Shown: positions 22,384 to 29,200 of the stretch, in pieces
Numbering within the stretch: position 1 is the stretch's first letter
Layout of the letters: each line of letters begins with the position of its first letter
IMG/VR virus record: IMGVR_UViG_3300046822_000034
Span: 1 to 38,917 of that record
DNA: 38,917 bases
Source of the DNA: a virus
Strand: one strand, 5' to 3'
Program-made: the position numbers and the translations under genes
Notes under the pieces: model-generated
Databases searched by the model: none
What the model saw: the letters and a program-made list of their open reading frames with translations, nothing else
What the model was told of the DNA's origin: nothing

Positions 22384-22911
22384 TTATGCGACTTGAAGTG
22401 GAGCGCGCAACTCCACTGTCAGCCGATATTTATTGTAGGCAGCCACCTTCGCTTTTTTCTGAGCAGACTCCCAGGTCTCTTGCTTCTTCCTAACGGCAAT
22501 GCGGGTGTCTTCGTCGGTCACGTCCTTTAGGTCGATTCCGCCAATTGCATCCATGACCTTCTCGATCAGTGCGTGCAGAGAATCCTTTGCCTCTTGTCCC
22601 CACTCCAGCCGAAACCATTCGCCAGTGACCGAGTGATCCTTCAATGCCTCATGCATTGCTACCTCGGCGCTCCTGGCGGTCCGGCGACTACTGCAGCGGA
22701 ACGCGATCACCCTACGAATTGGGATGGGGCATCCGGTTTGGACATGCCTCGCCCGCTTACCTGGGAACTCACTGATTCCAACCTTGATGTACATCGGGCC
22801 TTCGCCGTCCTTGGCGAACATGACATAGAGGCAGCACTCTTTCGGGTCAAGCTCTCGCATGATCCTTGCCGCTTCCACCTGCTCAAGGCGGCTCTCGCTG
22901 AAAATGAACAT
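22384..22911 (-). CDS. GIY-YIG-superfamily protein (T5orf172/MUG113 type)
   Basis: 175 residues. Residues about 27-102 match the T5orf172 branch of the GIY-YIG fold: LYVMFAK, YIKVGIS (41-47), GKRARHVQTGCP (51-62), AEVAMHEALK (Glu83, His87) and GEWFRL (97-102). The C-terminal 70 residues are helical and charged. It may cut or bind DNA; free-standing members are common in phages and often of unknown role. It shares one base with the Q-like gene stop codon (TGATG). Confidence 0.75.
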   Translation of the reverse strand: MFIFSESRLEQVEAARIMRELDPKECCLYVMFAKDGEGPMYIKVGISEFPGKRARHVQTGCPIPIRRVIAFRCSSRRTARSAEVAMHEALKDHSVTGEWFRLEWGQEAKDSLHALIEKVMDAIGGIDLKDVTDEDTRIAVRKKQETWESAQKKAKVAAYNKYRLTVELRAPLQVA

Positions 22912-23600
22912 CAGGCGGCCTCCCTCCTCAGTGCCGCCTCAAGGGCGCGCCCAGCTTCCGCCTCAGCATCCCTCATCTTCACAAACAGCCACTCGTACAC
23001 CCGCCTCCAACGCTTAGGGAAATCGGAAGGATCAACCTTGATGGCGGCGGCTCGCCATGCATCGAGGATCTTTGCTTCCCCGCTGCCATCGCAGTGCTTG
23101 CAAACAGAATTCTCTCCGCGATCCTTCCCGGTCCCATTGCAGGAAGTGCAGCGGTGCCCATGGATTTCACTGACAATGGCCCTGGCGATCAGCGGGAGCC
23201 GCTCAGCGGTATTGTTCGGCCAGCATTCACCACGAATCACCGCCAGCCGGGACCGGCATCGGTCAACCTCTGCTCGGGCTTCGGCACTCACCGAGTTACC
23301 ACCCCACAGAATCGCGGCTTCGGCCAACTGAAGGTCAAGGCTAGCCTGCGACACACGCCGGGACTGCCGCGTCAGCTCGGGACCAACGGTAGCCATTACA
23401 GAATTCCGCAGCCCATTGGCCCGGATCGCAGCACCCCACGGCCACCAGCAAGCCTCAAGCACCTCGCGCCCCAACCCTGCAGGTACAAATGCCAGGGCCG
23501 CCGCAATGTCCTGATTGGTCAATTCAGCAATTCCACCGTGGCCGGTATCGAATTTGACCGTTGTCGGGTTCAACCTCGCCAGCTTCTCACGAACGTCCAT
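22911..23600 (-). CDS. Q-type late antiterminator candidate with zinc finger
   Basis: 229 residues. A DnaJ-like zinc finger, CTSCNGTGK...CKHCDGSG with Cys151, Cys154, Cys167 and Cys170, is embedded in helical sequence, as in the phage antitermination Q family. It is the last regulator-like gene before the lysis and head genes on the same strand and is followed by a terminator in tR' position. If correct, it would bind near the late promoter and load onto RNA polymerase. The zinc finger alone is not decisive. Confidence 0.55.
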   Translation of the reverse strand: MDVREKLARLNPTTVKFDTGHGGIAELTNQDIAAALAFVPAGLGREVLEACWWPWGAAIRANGLRNSVMATVGPELTRQSRRVSQASLDLQLAEAAILWGGNSVSAEARAEVDRCRSRLAVIRGECWPNNTAERLPLIARAIVSEIHGHRCTSCNGTGKDRGENSVCKHCDGSGEAKILDAWRAAAIKVDPSDFPKRWRRVYEWLFVKMRDAEAEAGRALEAALRREAA

Positions 23601-24024
23601 CGCTCTTTACCCCCTGAGATAGGAATTCACGGACGAGCAGCGCGAAGGCCTCAAGGCCAATGTCTGCCGTGTATCGGAAGGAGTCCTTCCACTCTTGTCC
23701 GGCAGTCCATGCCTCGTTCAGCGGAACAACGAAACGCCAGCGGTCGTACAGGGTTCGGTTGGGGAGGCGGTAGGCCAAGCAGGGGATTGCGCCCCGCACG
23801 ATTGCCGCCACCCTCGCCTGTTCCCACCATGGCCCCAGCGTGATGCGTGCTTGGTTCTTGCACTCGATCAGGTAGGGGCCGATCAGTTCCTCGATGTCTC
23901 CGTGCTGGGCCTGCTGGTACTGCTTGAGCTGGCGGGTAGCCTCGATTCCCAGGTATTCCCGCAGTAGGCCACACAGTTCCCGCTCGGCTCGAGCGCCCTT
24001 CGATCTGGAGTAGGAGCCGGTCAT
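23587..24024 (-). CDS. PD-(D/E)XK nuclease, Holliday-junction-resolvase-like
   Basis: 145 residues from the ATG at 24024, which has a strong GGAGGAAGA site and overlaps the upstream stop (ATGA). The pattern SRSKGARAERELCGLLREYLG, GDIEELIGPYLIECKNQ and a downstream helix-strand (WWEQARVAAIVRGAIPCLAYRLPN...WRFVVPL) is that of a PD-(D/E)XK nuclease: the acidic Asp in GDI and the Glu-Cys-Lys triad. Phage members in this Nin-like position are annotated as Hjc-type resolvases that process branched recombination or replication DNA before packaging. Confidence 0.7.
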   Translation of the reverse strand: MTGSYSRSKGARAERELCGLLREYLGIEATRQLKQYQQAQHGDIEELIGPYLIECKNQARITLGPWWEQARVAAIVRGAIPCLAYRLPNRTLYDRWRFVVPLNEAWTAGQEWKDSFRYTADIGLEAFALLVREFLSQGVKSDGRS

Positions 24025-24188
24025 TCTTCCTCCACAACTCTTAGTGGAGCAGGCCATACCTGACGCCCTGCGTAGTCCTCCACCCTAAGCGTCCCGGGAT
24101 TGCACTCGGCATTTGCCACTGCATCGGCGTCATCCCGCAGCAGCAGCGGATAGAAGCCTTCAGCTCGCCTGAAAATGTAGTGATTCAC
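24021..24188 (-). CDS. Small hypothetical protein in the Nin-like block
   Basis: 55 residues from GTG (24188), which overlaps the upstream stop (GTGA) and has GGGAGG five bases ahead. The sequence NHYIFRRAEGFYPLLLRDDADAVANAECNPGTLRVEDYAGRQVWP looks like a folded beta-helix domain. No family recognised. Confidence 0.6.
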   Translation of the reverse strand: MNHYIFRRAEGFYPLLLRDDADAVANAECNPGTLRVEDYAGRQVWPAPLRVVEEE

Positions 24189-24634
24189 GCCGCCTCCCTG
24201 CACTCAGCATGGAGCGCATCGACCAGCTCGCCGAATCCGGCCTCACGCAGGTACTCGTCCTGCACCTCCTGCCATGCCTCGGTGCCGCGTGACTGGATAT
24301 GCGGCAGAACGTCAGCAGTCCAGCAGCGGAAGTCCTTGGCGAACTTGAACGACGGGCCATAGACCTCGCGCATTTCGTCGTCACCCCAGAACATCACCGG
24401 GATACCGTCGTGGTGCCAGTCGCCCAGTGCCACTACTGCCCACTGGCCGATCTGCTTCTGGCCGTGGAGGTCGCCAATATTCCTGTGGTGGACTCGGGTA
24501 TGCCCGCACTGTCCCGCCTTCTTACGCTGCATGCCGTGATCCACACGCCACCGGCACACGATGCAGCCCAGCGAACGGGCCGCGTCCTGGTATGCCTGCT
24601 CGATCTTGTTTGGCTTGCCAATTGCGCGCCTCAT
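24185..24634 (-). CDS. Ref-like RecA-dependent nuclease (HNH-type)
   Basis: 149 residues. It shows Cys24-x-x-Cys27 (GCIVCRW), a Cys/His segment (QCGHTRVHHRNIGDLHGQKQIGQW) and a second His pair in ALGDWHHDGIPV, matching the P1 Ref-type recombination-enhancement nucleases with a degenerate HNH metal site. Such enzymes cut displaced strands at RecA filaments. It sits in the recombination block with NinB and the resolvase-like gene and is coupled by ATGA to the preceding gene. Confidence 0.7.
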   Translation of the reverse strand: MRRAIGKPNKIEQAYQDAARSLGCIVCRWRVDHGMQRKKAGQCGHTRVHHRNIGDLHGQKQIGQWAVVALGDWHHDGIPVMFWGDDEMREVYGPSFKFAKDFRCWTADVLPHIQSRGTEAWQEVQDEYLREAGFGELVDALHAECREAA

Positions 24635-24801
24635 GACACGCCACCGGATTCACCCGCCCTGCTCCAGCCAGCCGTCCATGCAATCCCCGGCTTGCCGATG
24701 TAGGGGTTCTCGGAGATCGGCTTGCCGCAGAGCCTCGCTGAGTAGCCCTGATTGAACGGATAGGCGTACTCGGCTTTCGTCTTGTAGTCGGAGAAGTCCA
24801 T
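24631..24801 (-). CDS. Ribosome-modulation-factor-like microprotein 1
   Basis: 56 residues (MDFSDYKTKAEYAYPFNQGYSARLCGKPISENPY...AWTAGWSRAG). The pattern 'GY.A...GK....NPY......W..GW..A' is that of the Rmf/CrpP-like family, whose founder dimerises stationary-phase ribosomes. It overlaps both neighbours by one to four bases (TGATG and ATGA), so it is a genuine operon member. In a phage it could act on ribosomes or serve as a small nucleic-acid-binding protein; the family match is by eye. Confidence 0.6.
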   Translation of the reverse strand: MDFSDYKTKAEYAYPFNQGYSARLCGKPISENPYIGKPGIAWTAGWSRAGESGGVS

Positions 24802-25133
24802 CACTTGCCCTCCCCAGCGAGGTCGGCGCGGATGTAGTGGACGAAGCGGTCATTGCTGGCATCTGAGACAAAGTCTTTAATTGCCGTAACGTCGGCAACT
24901 GCACCGTTACGTCCAAGAAGAACCCACACCTCCTCCGGCCCAACCGGCTCGGAGACGATTGCGTACGTCAGATGCATCCAGTCCCAATCGGGATCCATGA
25001 AAGTTCCGTGATTCCTCCACTCCGACCGGCCGATGACGTGTTCGCGGTAGACAACCCTCCGCCCCTCAGCAGCAAGCCGCATGACCTCGGCCTTCCCCGC
25101 CGTAGTGCTGGTGTCGATCTGTTCGAGGTTCAT
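24801..25133 (-). CDS. Hypothetical protein in the Nin-like block
   Basis: 110 residues from the ATG at 25133 (GAGAGG site; ATGA overlap with the upstream stop). The sequence MNLEQIDTSTTAGKAEVMRLAAEGRRVVYREHVIG...WDWMHLTYAIVSEPVGPEEVWVLLG...DRFVHYIRADLAGE suggests a mixed alpha/beta fold. A related arrangement ('T..GK..VM.lAAeG..v......') is common in small phage proteins without assigned function. Confidence 0.6.
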   Translation of the reverse strand: MNLEQIDTSTTAGKAEVMRLAAEGRRVVYREHVIGRSEWRNHGTFMDPDWDWMHLTYAIVSEPVGPEEVWVLLGRNGAVADVTAIKDFVSDASNDRFVHYIRADLAGEGK

Positions 25134-25339
25134 GCTGCCTCTCTCCATTCGTGAACGTAGCAACACCCAATTACCTTTCCGCCATCCAGTAGCAGACACC
25201 TCGAAAATGGAACTAGCGCCATACGCAAACAGGTCAATCCAAAAGGTGTTTGCTTAGCCCACTTCTTAGTTACCTCGCCGTCAAAGTCACGGAGATAGAC
25301 AACCTTTCGCCCGAATAGTCCTGCAATCCACTTTTCCAT
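25130..25339 (-). CDS. Hypothetical protein between the Nin-like genes
   Basis: 69 residues (MEKWIAGLFGRKVVYLRDFDGEVTKKWAKQTPFG...LLDGGKVIGCCYVHEWREAA). The short antiparallel pattern suggests a small beta-rich fold. Start and stop both overlap neighbours (TGATG above, ATGA below). No family recognised. Confidence 0.6.
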   Translation of the reverse strand: MEKWIAGLFGRKVVYLRDFDGEVTKKWAKQTPFGLTCLRMALVPFSRCLLLDGGKVIGCCYVHEWREAA

Positions 25340-25788
25340 CACGCTGCCCTCTGCTTGTTCTGCGGCTCGGGGAACTCCAACCACACGCCAAGCCGCTGGT
25401 AATGGCGCTGGACTGATTCCAGGTATTGCGAAAGCTGCGGAGTGGTCATCAGCGACGTGACCGGGAACCACTCCATCAGGATCAACTTGTCTTCGTAGGC
25501 CATCGGCTTGACGGCCTTGTCGTACTTGGCGCGGAACTCGTCGTCCTCGGCGCGGAGGATCGGCACGCCCATGGTCAGCTTGCAGAAAGCCTTGACGCCC
25601 AATGCCGTGTCCTCGCGGGTCTCGCGGGCGACCTGCTCGTACCACGCGTGGGAAATCGCGTTCTGATCGAGGCTCCGCGCCTTCCCGTGCGTGATGCTCA
25701 CCGTCAGGTACTTGCGGTCCTTGAACTGCTCGCGGAGCTGGCCGATGACCGACTGCAGGGAGACATCGGAGTTGACGATGATCTTCAT
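25339..25788 (-). CDS. ninB: NinB/Orf-type recombination protein
   Basis: 149 residues, the usual NinB length. The hallmark RSLDQNAISHAWYEQVARE (38-56), the following GVKAFCKLTMGVPILR, and TSLMTTPQLSQYLESVQRHYQRLGVWLEFPE match lambda NinB/Orf, which binds single-stranded DNA and SSB and supports RecF-pathway-like phage recombination. It is coupled to a membrane microprotein above and another small gene below. Confidence 0.88.
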   Translation of the reverse strand: MKIIVNSDVSLQSVIGQLREQFKDRKYLTVSITHGKARSLDQNAISHAWYEQVARETREDTALGVKAFCKLTMGVPILRAEDDEFRAKYDKAVKPMAYEDKLILMEWFPVTSLMTTPQLSQYLESVQRHYQRLGVWLEFPEPQNKQRAA

Positions 25789-25940
25789 TTCGCATCCTCT
25801 GGTGCGATGTACCGGTAATAGGCGCTAGATACGAACGCGCCCAACACCCAGGCACACCAATGCCCGTCTCCCAAGGCGGCTACCAACAGACCGGGGATGA
25901 GGGAGATGACGTACAAGAAAGTGAAGACAAGCGCCTTCAT
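25785..25940 (-). CDS. 51-residue membrane protein
   Basis: MKALVFTFLYVISLIPGLLVAALGDGHWCAWVLGAFVSSAYYRYIAPEDAK. Two transmembrane helices (about 3-22 and 28-42) are joined by a short loop. Both ends overlap neighbours as ATGA, showing it belongs to the operon. Function unknown; a role in the inner membrane during infection is all that can be said. Confidence 0.65.
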   Translation of the reverse strand: MKALVFTFLYVISLIPGLLVAALGDGHWCAWVLGAFVSSAYYRYIAPEDAK

Positions 25941-26245
25941 GCCGACACCTCCTGCAGGCTGTCCATCAGCTGCTGGAAGGTGAATCCGCTCGGGGCTGAG
26001 CCTTCGGGGAGGATTGGCTCTAGGTTTGAACTGGGGGGTGCGAACCTTCGCGCTCCATTGCGACCTAGACGCATGGGGCAGCGTTCACTACCCCACTCAT
26101 CTGGCGCAACCCGAACTTCACAGCGCGGATCCCCTATGTCAGCCTCTGATATAAAGCCAACAACACGCCCTTCACTACCGGCCAGTTCGGGCCAGTTTTC
26201 TGAGCGAAGAATCCGCACCCTCTGCCCCACGAAGAACTTAGCCAT
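25937..26245 (-). CDS. Hypothetical protein with SH3/KOW-like N-terminus
   Basis: 102 residues from the ATG at 26245. The segment AKFFVGQRVRILRSENWPELAGSEGRVVGF has the hydrophobic-Gly pattern of KOW/SH3-like beta barrels. The rest is Pro/Ser-rich and ends in a helix (FTFQQLMDSLQEV). It overlaps the upstream stop as TGATG. Possible nucleic-acid or protein binding; unproven. Confidence 0.6.
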   Translation of the reverse strand: MAKFFVGQRVRILRSENWPELAGSEGRVVGFISEADIGDPRCEVRVAPDEWGSERCPMRLGRNGARRFAPPSSNLEPILPEGSAPSGFTFQQLMDSLQEVSA

Positions 26246-26415
26246 CACCGCTTCCTCTTGATCTGCTCGTCTCGTTCGTCCCACCCAGCCAGCCACGCCT
26301 TGCGCAGCTCCAGCCCATCCAAGCCCATCGCGTAGAACGGCGGGCTACGCTCCTTGTGTGCGTCGCGCATCCACCGGCCTGACTGGCGGGCGCGCTCGAG
26401 TTCGTAGGGGGCCAT
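26245..26415 (-). CDS. Ribosome-modulation-factor-like microprotein 2
   Basis: 56 residues (MAPYELERARQSGRWMRDAHKERSPPFYAM...LRKAWLAGWDERDEQIKRKR). The pattern 'A...G...A...G...PF......KAWLAGWDE' again recalls the Rmf-like family, and it is the same length as the one at 24631-24801. It overlaps both neighbours as TGATG. The two copies are divergent, so if related they duplicated long ago or arrived separately. Confidence 0.6.
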   Translation of the reverse strand: MAPYELERARQSGRWMRDAHKERSPPFYAMGLDGLELRKAWLAGWDERDEQIKRKR

Positions 26416-27683
26416 CAGAAGTCCCTCCCGAGGTCGGCGAAGCGCATCGTTTCCTGCAGGAAGGCGACCTTCTTGAAGCCGGTCGGGCCGTGCCGGTTCT
26501 TCTCAATCAGCACTTCGGCCACGCCCTTGTCGGGCGAATCGCGGCTGTAAACTTCGTCGCGGTAGAGCATCACGATCTGATCGGCTTCACGGGTCAGTTC
26601 GTCGCTGTTGGCAAGATCACCAGCATTTGGCCGCTTGTCGGGACGGGCCTCGACGGCAGCCTTTACCTGGGCCAGCGCGACTACCGGAATGTTCAGGTCG
26701 CGCGCAAGGTTCTTCATGCCGATGGCAACCTCGGAGACCTCTTGGATTCGGTCGCGGCAGCCTGGAACCTTGATGCGCTGTGCATAGTCGATGTACAGGG
26801 CGCCGATACCGTGGCTGTGCTTCCACTTGCGGGCAATACCAATTAGCTCGTCCAACGTCACGGCGGAGCGGTCGTAGATCCATAGGTCGCGGGTCAGCGC
26901 CTTTGCCATACCCGACTGCATCCGGGACCAGTCCTCGTCCTCAAACTGACCTGACCGCAGACGCGATGCCGGGACGGAGGAAACCATCGACAGACGGCGC
27001 AGTGCCATCTGCACCGCAGGCTGCTCAGCGGAGATGATTCCCGGTCGGAAACCGGCGTTTGCTGCCGCCTCCACCAAACCGCCCAGGAAGGCCGTCTTGC
27101 CCATCGCAGGGCGACCCCCTACCACCGTCAGGTCGGAGTTGTGCAATCCGCCCAGAATGTCATCCAGAGCGCTCAGGCCGGTGGTGATGCCGGGGAGCTT
27201 CCCACCACTCGCATGAGCAGCCTCTACGGCGCGCCATGCCTGTTGCATCGCCTGCTTGCCGGTGTACTCGCACAGAGTCACCGTCGAATTGAGTTTCAGC
27301 AGCGCCGCAATCGCCTCATCGACCGCGCCATCCTCGCCAGCCTTTGCCGCCGACTGGAGATTCAGCGCGATGTTCATGGCCTCACGACGGCGCCAGTTCT
27401 CGCGGACGATCCCGGCGTAGACCATGACTTGGGACGAACCCGGCTGGGTAGCCGCCAAGCTGCAGGCGAATTCGAACAGGTCCGGGTTTGCCTCGCCCAC
27501 CGTTACCGCATCGGCAGGCTCCCCGGCCAGCACGCGGTCGCGGATGATCGAGAACAATTCAGACCGGGCGCGACTGGTGAACTGTCCGGCGTCGAGGATT
27601 GTCTGGACATCGTGCAGCCGGTCATTGGCTTGCAGCAGCGAACCCAGCACAGCCTCTTCGGCGAAGGTCGGAGTGATGCTCAC
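26415..27683 (-). CDS. dnaB: Replicative DNA helicase, DnaB family
   Basis: 422 residues. The N-terminal DnaB-type helical domain (about 1-130, EEAVLGSLLQAN) and a RecA-like motor with Walker A GRPAMGKT at 190-197, catalytic Glu220 in ISAEQP, Walker B LYIDYAQ at 296-302, and later VVALAQV and LYRDEVY...AEVLIEKNRHGPTG. The helicase unwinds phage DNA after loading by the preceding replication protein, with which it overlaps by four bases (ATGA), as in many lambdoid O-P or O-DnaB pairs. Confidence 0.9.
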   Translation of the reverse strand: MSITPTFAEEAVLGSLLQANDRLHDVQTILDAGQFTSRARSELFSIIRDRVLAGEPADAVTVGEANPDLFEFACSLAATQPGSSQVMVYAGIVRENWRRREAMNIALNLQSAAKAGEDGAVDEAIAALLKLNSTVTLCEYTGKQAMQQAWRAVEAAHASGGKLPGITTGLSALDDILGGLHNSDLTVVGGRPAMGKTAFLGGLVEAAANAGFRPGIISAEQPAVQMALRRLSMVSSVPASRLRSGQFEDEDWSRMQSGMAKALTRDLWIYDRSAVTLDELIGIARKWKHSHGIGALYIDYAQRIKVPGCRDRIQEVSEVAIGMKNLARDLNIPVVALAQVKAAVEARPDKRPNAGDLANSDELTREADQIVMLYRDEVYSRDSPDKGVAEVLIEKNRHGPTGFKKVAFLQETMRFADLGRDF

Positions 27684-28360
27684 AGCTCCCTCCTCCCGCC
27701 GCCAGCCTGATGCAGCTGGACAACCTTTGTCGGCAGCTTCGCCCAGTTCTCGCGGATTGCCTCCATGAACGCAGCGTCCCAGTCGGCGTAGGTGTAACCC
27801 TTCGCCGTCGCTTTGGCCCGGAACGATTCCAGGTGCTGGTCAAGTCGGTCATGCCCTTTCTCGGCTGCCCACGCCTTCACTCGGTCGGAAACCGAGAAGC
27901 CGTTAGGCAGAGGGCTCTTCGAGGGTGCGCGCTTGCGCGGCTGCTCTTCTTTCTCTTTCTTCTCTTCTCTTCTCTTCTCTTCTCTGGTCCGCAATTTGTC
28001 CGCATCGCAAGCGGACTCTTTGCGGACGCTCCTCTTCCTGTCTGCATCCTGCGCGCGGCGTTTGGCAGAGGCTCCGTTATGCGTGTCAAACTCAGGCAGC
28101 ACAAGGCTTTCGCCGTCTACATCAAGCCAGCGAACGGCAACCATGGCAGCCGAGAATCCGGGCCAGCGAAGAAGATCATCCAACGCTTCGGCGCTGTAGC
28201 CCTCCAGCTTTCCGTCAACTGAGTGCGCATCAAACAGACACCACACGGACATAAGTCCGCCGACAGTCCTAAGTGTGTCCGCTTTCAATGCGGACGAAAT
28301 GCGGACAACCTTGGGATGCGTAAACAGGTCTGCTCGCATCTTGATCCAGTCCCCGGCCAT
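27680..28360 (-). CDS. Replication initiation / helicase-loader protein carrying the putative origin
   Basis: 226 residues. The N-terminus MAGDWIKMRADLFTHPKVVRISSALKADTLRTVGGLMSVWCLFDAH... is the winged-helix start of phage O-like replication proteins. A charged linker (about 110-145, REEKRREEKKEKEEQPRKRAPSK) is followed by a C-terminal helicase-binding-type domain with GYTYADWDAAFMEAIRENWAKL. The gene contains two symmetric iteron clusters and a polypurine tract, placed as in lambda O, so it likely binds its own coding DNA and loads the DnaB-type helicase encoded next. Confidence 0.75.
   Translation of the reverse strand: MAGDWIKMRADLFTHPKVVRISSALKADTLRTVGGLMSVWCLFDAHSVDGKLEGYSAEALDDLLRWPGFSAAMVAVRWLDVDGESLVLPEFDTHNGASAKRRAQDADRKRSVRKESACDADKLRTREEKRREEKKEKEEQPRKRAPSKSPLPNGFSVSDRVKAWAAEKGHDRLDQHLESFRAKATAKGYTYADWDAAFMEAIRENWAKLPTKVVQLHQAGGGRREL
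27944..27986 (-). repeat. Polypurine tract with TTCTC pentamer repeats
   Basis: Almost pure pyrimidine on the + strand, including at least five TTCTC units (about 27957-27985), and pure purine on the coding strand. It encodes the Glu/Lys/Arg linker of the replication protein. A strand-biased purine run directly beside origin iterons resembles the easily unwound element of lambda ori. Pentamer gain or loss would shift the reading frame. Confidence 0.8.
27987..28027. other. Origin iteron cluster 1 (proximal to polypurine tract)
   Basis: Four GTCCGC hexamers occur as GTCCGC-5-GTCCGC-7-GCGGAC-5-GCGGAC (27987, 27998, 28011, 28022): direct pairs 11 bp apart facing each other across a 7-bp centre. 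This exactly symmetric array abuts the polypurine tract inside the replication-initiator gene. It fits an initiator-binding origin as in lambda O. Function is inferred from architecture. Confidence 0.6.
28255..28306. other. Origin iteron cluster 2 (N-terminal coding part)
   Basis: The same hexamer is found at 28255, 28266 (degenerate, GTCCTA), 28277, 28290 (inverted) and 28301 (inverted). The last four have the same 5-7-5 spacing as cluster 1, with one extra copy 11 bp to the left. It lies near the start of the replication gene, 250 bp from cluster 1. Confidence 0.55.
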
Positions 28361-28542
28361 TACGCGACCTCCCCAAGGTCAAGCTGCGGCGAAGGCATCC
28401 GCCGCTTCTCAGCACGCGCCATTTCGGCAGCGCGCAGAGAGTTGAAGTGCGCCAGTTCCCACTCGGTGAGCGGAGGGGCAGCCAGCAGTTCCTCGATGTT
28501 AGGAATGGGCAGGCCCTCCATGACCCTGGCGATGTGCTTCAT
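28360..28542 (-). CDS. Small hypothetical protein before the replication gene
   Basis: 60 residues (MKHIARVMEGLPIPNIEELLAAPPLTEWELAHFNSLRAAEMARAEKRRM...). Mostly helical with a basic stretch. Its start overlaps the upstream stop (TGATG) and its stop overlaps the replication gene start (TAATG). No family recognised. Confidence 0.55.
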   Translation of the reverse strand: MKHIARVMEGLPIPNIEELLAAPPLTEWELAHFNSLRAAEMARAEKRRMPSPQLDLGEVA

Positions 28543-28745
28543 CAGTGACGGCTCCGCAGGTACTCCTCACTGCAGCCGGAGCAGAAGCGGAACACGGCGC
28601 CATTGCTTGCTACATGGCACGGGTGTTCTTCGCACTCAGGGCAGATCGGGGTCGGGGCTACAGGGCGGTTAACGTGGGCCTCGATAGCCAGTTCACGTTC
28701 CGTGGTCTCGCGCTCGCTGGCGCGGTCGAATTCGTCGGCGCTCAT
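28542..28745 (-). CDS. Small zinc-finger protein, TraR/DksA-like pattern
   Basis: 67 residues. An N-terminal helix rich in Glu/Arg (ADEFDRASERETTERELAIEAHV) precedes four cysteines in CPECEEHPC...CSGC. The helix-then-zinc-finger order resembles short phage TraR/DksA proteins that enter the RNA polymerase secondary channel, but the finger spacing is not canonical. It is translated between a CII-position regulator and the replication genes. Confidence 0.5.
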   Translation of the reverse strand: MSADEFDRASERETTERELAIEAHVNRPVAPTPICPECEEHPCHVASNGAVFRFCSGCSEEYLRSRH

Positions 28746-29116
28746 GCAACTTTCCTCATGGTGTGGGAGGCGATCTGAGCGATCCGGTCCACTTCACGAG
28801 GGATCCCGGTGGCAACGCGCAGCGCCATCTGGAGGTCCCGGTACTGGCGGACAACGTTCCAGCCAGTAGCCGAGCAGAAACGGGCGAGCATCTTGCTGGT
28901 CATGGTTCGCTGGCCCTGCTTCATGAGGGTCAGGTAGACCTTGCTGATGCCCATCCGGGCAGCAATCTCGGCCTGAGTCAGGCCGCTGAGGACGATGCCA
29001 ACAGCGATGGCGTCCTCCTCCGACTCGCACATACGAACAGTCTTCTCGTCAGCCATCCGGGGCTGGGGAAGGCTTGAAAGCACTGGGAATTCACGCTGGA
29101 TTACGTCCGTTTTCAT
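28742..29116 (-). CDS. Helix-turn-helix regulator in the cII position
   Basis: 124 residues. An XRE-like HTH covers GLTQAEIAARMGISKVYLTLMKQGQRTMTSKMLARFCSATGW at about 45-87, followed by a helical C-terminus (NVVRQYRDLQMALRVATGIPREVDRIAQIA). It is second in the leftward operon after cro and beyond a tR1-like terminator, where lambdoid phages place cII. It may activate the repressor or integrase genes or act as a second Cro. Three TCCGTT repeats overlap its start. Confidence 0.65.
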   Translation of the reverse strand: MKTDVIQREFPVLSSLPQPRMADEKTVRMCESEEDAIAVGIVLSGLTQAEIAARMGISKVYLTLMKQGQRTMTSKMLARFCSATGWNVVRQYRDLQMALRVATGIPREVDRIAQIASHTMRKVA

Positions 29117-29131
29117 CCGTTCACTTCCGTT
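29106..29131. repeat. Three TCCGTT direct repeats at 10-bp spacing over the cII-like start
   Basis: TCCGTT begins at 29106, 29116 and 29126, one helical turn apart, spanning the ribosome site and start codon of the cII-position gene. The hexamer also occurs inside the repressor operator 29409-29422. It could be a regulator-binding or translational-control site. Confidence 0.5.
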
Positions 29132-29149
29132 AACAAACTCGATTGGGCG

Positions 29150-29182
29150 AAAAAGAAGGCCCGCCCCACGAGGGAACGAGCC
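29150..29182 (-). terminator. tR1-like terminator between cro and the cII-position gene
   Basis: Read leftward, GGCTCG pairs with CGGGCC (one T-G pair); an inner CCC/GGG pairing closes the loop, and TTCTTTTT follows. Placed between cro and the next regulator, it resembles lambda tR1 and would limit early leftward transcription. Confidence 0.55.
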
Positions 29183-29200
29183 GAGAGAGAAATGGATCAG

